Assembly: GCF_038561935.1 (NCBI RefSeq)
Contig: NZ_CP102770.1
Span: 10,052,395 to 10,116,394, forward strand
Reading direction: 5' to 3'
DNA from: Myxococcus stipitatus
GTDB lineage: Bacteria; Myxococcota; Myxococcia; Myxococcales; Myxococcaceae
DNA length: 64,000 nucleotides
Shown piece after piece: positions 63,441 to 64,000 of the stretch. The notes beneath the pieces were generated by a model, which searched no databases, was not told where the DNA came from, and worked only from the letters and a program-made list of their open reading frames with translations. The translations under genes were made by a program, and so were the position numbers. Each line of letters begins with the position of its first letter. Positions within the stretch are counted from its first letter, which is position 1.

Positions 63441-63593
63441 TTACTTCTTGGCGGCCGACACGACCAGCCGCTTGCGGCCCTTCGCGCGGCGGCGCTTGAG
63501 GACATCACGGCCGGACTTGGTTCCGTTGCGCTTGCGGAACCCGTGGGTGCGGTTGCGGCGCAGCTTCGACGGCTGGTACGTGCGCTTGGACAC
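63441..63593 (-). CDS. rpmH: 50S ribosomal protein L34
   Basis: A 50-residue ribosomal protein, full family length. Sequence SKRTYQPSKLRRNRTHGFRK followed by GRDVLKRRRAKGRKRL and the SAAKK end. The start is GTG 63593 with AAGGAG about nine bases upstream. It is the first gene of the rpmH-rnpA-yidD-yidC-jag operon and typically lies beside the dnaA/oriC region. It is small and easy to miss. Confidence 0.97.
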   Translation of the reverse strand: MSKRTYQPSKLRRNRTHGFRKRNGTKSGRDVLKRRRAKGRKRLVVSAAKK

Positions 63594-64000
63594 GGCTCGA
63601 ACTCCTTGATGAGGGGTGGCGCCTCCTACGGCTTCGGCGCGACCTGAACTAGGGAAAGGGCCGGGTCCGTAACCCCATTTCCGGGGTAAGTCAACGGAGG
63701 ATCACCTCCGTCCGCCCCATTTCGCCCCCCACGGCGACCTCCCAGGCCCTCTTTCGCCTCGCGGAGGTTTTGCATTCCGCACCGTCAGTCAACCCGGAGC
63801 AGGCGGCCCCCAGCCCTTGGGGGGAGGAGATCGGATCTCCACAACCGTCGCGGATCGGCATGCCCGTTGCCGATCATCCCCCCCCTGAAAAGATCCTTCA
63901 GCGGCGCGGCTTTGGGTCGATAGCTTGATCCACCCCAACCCCTCTGTTAGCACGGCCGGACGCTCGCAGCCCCTCCCGCTTTTGCACGGTTGAGACACTC
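63594..64000. promoter_or_regulatory. Upstream region of rpmH with palindromes; probable flank of oriC
   Basis: 407 bases without a gene. It contains short perfect inverted repeats: ACGGAGG/CCTCCGT (63694-63711), GGAGATC/GATCTCC around the ATCGGAT centre near 63827-63841, and GATCGGCA/TGCCGATC (63853-63875). Several GATC words occur between 63820 and 63930. No DnaA box matching TTATCCACA exactly was found, so the origin itself may lie beyond the window. The rpmH promoter must be here. Confidence 0.5.

Noticed and set aside
63700..64000. oriC itself with DnaA boxes
   Set aside because: No exact TTATCCACA was found here, and dnaA is not in the window, so only a flank can be claimed.

Overview
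The window is GC-rich chromosomal DNA from a myxobacterium, most likely family Myxococcaceae. Evidence: the order rpmH-rnpA-yidD-yidC-jag-mnmE at the right edge, mnmG-rsmG further left, a parA-parB-bactofilin operon with a parS cluster as described in Myxococcus xanthus, two Hanks-type Ser/Thr kinases, a sigma54 activator, an ECF42-type sigma factor and many lipoproteins. The right edge is close to the replication origin.

Layout. 1-10.9 kb: a truncated Ig-like lipoprotein, a broken serine hydrolase, an ECF sigma factor with its YCII-like partner, a GlcD-type oxidase, a DJ-1/PfpI protein, a methyltransferase, small lipoproteins, a possible aegerolysin-like protein and a sigma54 activator with two Fis-type helices. 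10.9-25.6 kb: a kinase-TPR receptor, a LecB-like lectin, a DUF1152-like protein, an ornithine cyclodeaminase-family enzyme, a secreted cyclase-fold/Ig protein, an ankyrin protein, a decayed ClC channel, a second kinase, an XRE regulator and a membrane protein. 25.9-29.4 kb: a small RelE-like protein, a lone receiver domain, and egtB-egtD for ergothioneine. 29.6-32.4 kb: the operon parA-parB-bacM-lipoprotein, read leftward.

32.4-43.8 kb is the unusual part: about 11 kb with only two believable genes. It holds a very large parS array. I count 31 perfect copies of GTTCCACGTGGAAC between 35607 and 38920, about 15 one-mismatch and 8 two-mismatch copies, reaching 40565. In the core the sites recur every 77-81 bp in a 77/78/81 triplet (236 bp higher-order unit), with three recurring spacer types. 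At 37.9-38.5 kb a 155-bp double unit is repeated almost exactly. Toward both edges the sites decay. Separate 65-bp (33.6 kb) and 72-bp (43.1-43.8 kb) repeat arrays lie in the same gap; the latter looks derived from the 3' end of rsmG.

43.8-64 kb: rsmG and mnmG with two perfect DnaA boxes between them, an MFS exporter, a protein ending in a ClpX-type zinc finger, an M16 protease, a heptad-repeat coiled-coil protein, a phosphoesterase, SppA, a stand-alone MshEN protein, a Uma2 protein, mnmE with an expanded internal repeat, then jag-yidC-yidD-rnpA-rpmH. The origin/segregation genes form one functional neighbourhood: ParA and ParB with the parS array move the origin, and the bactofilin BacM and its lipoprotein neighbour may link that to the cell envelope. 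Much of the rest is accessory signalling and envelope material, with two pseudogenes.
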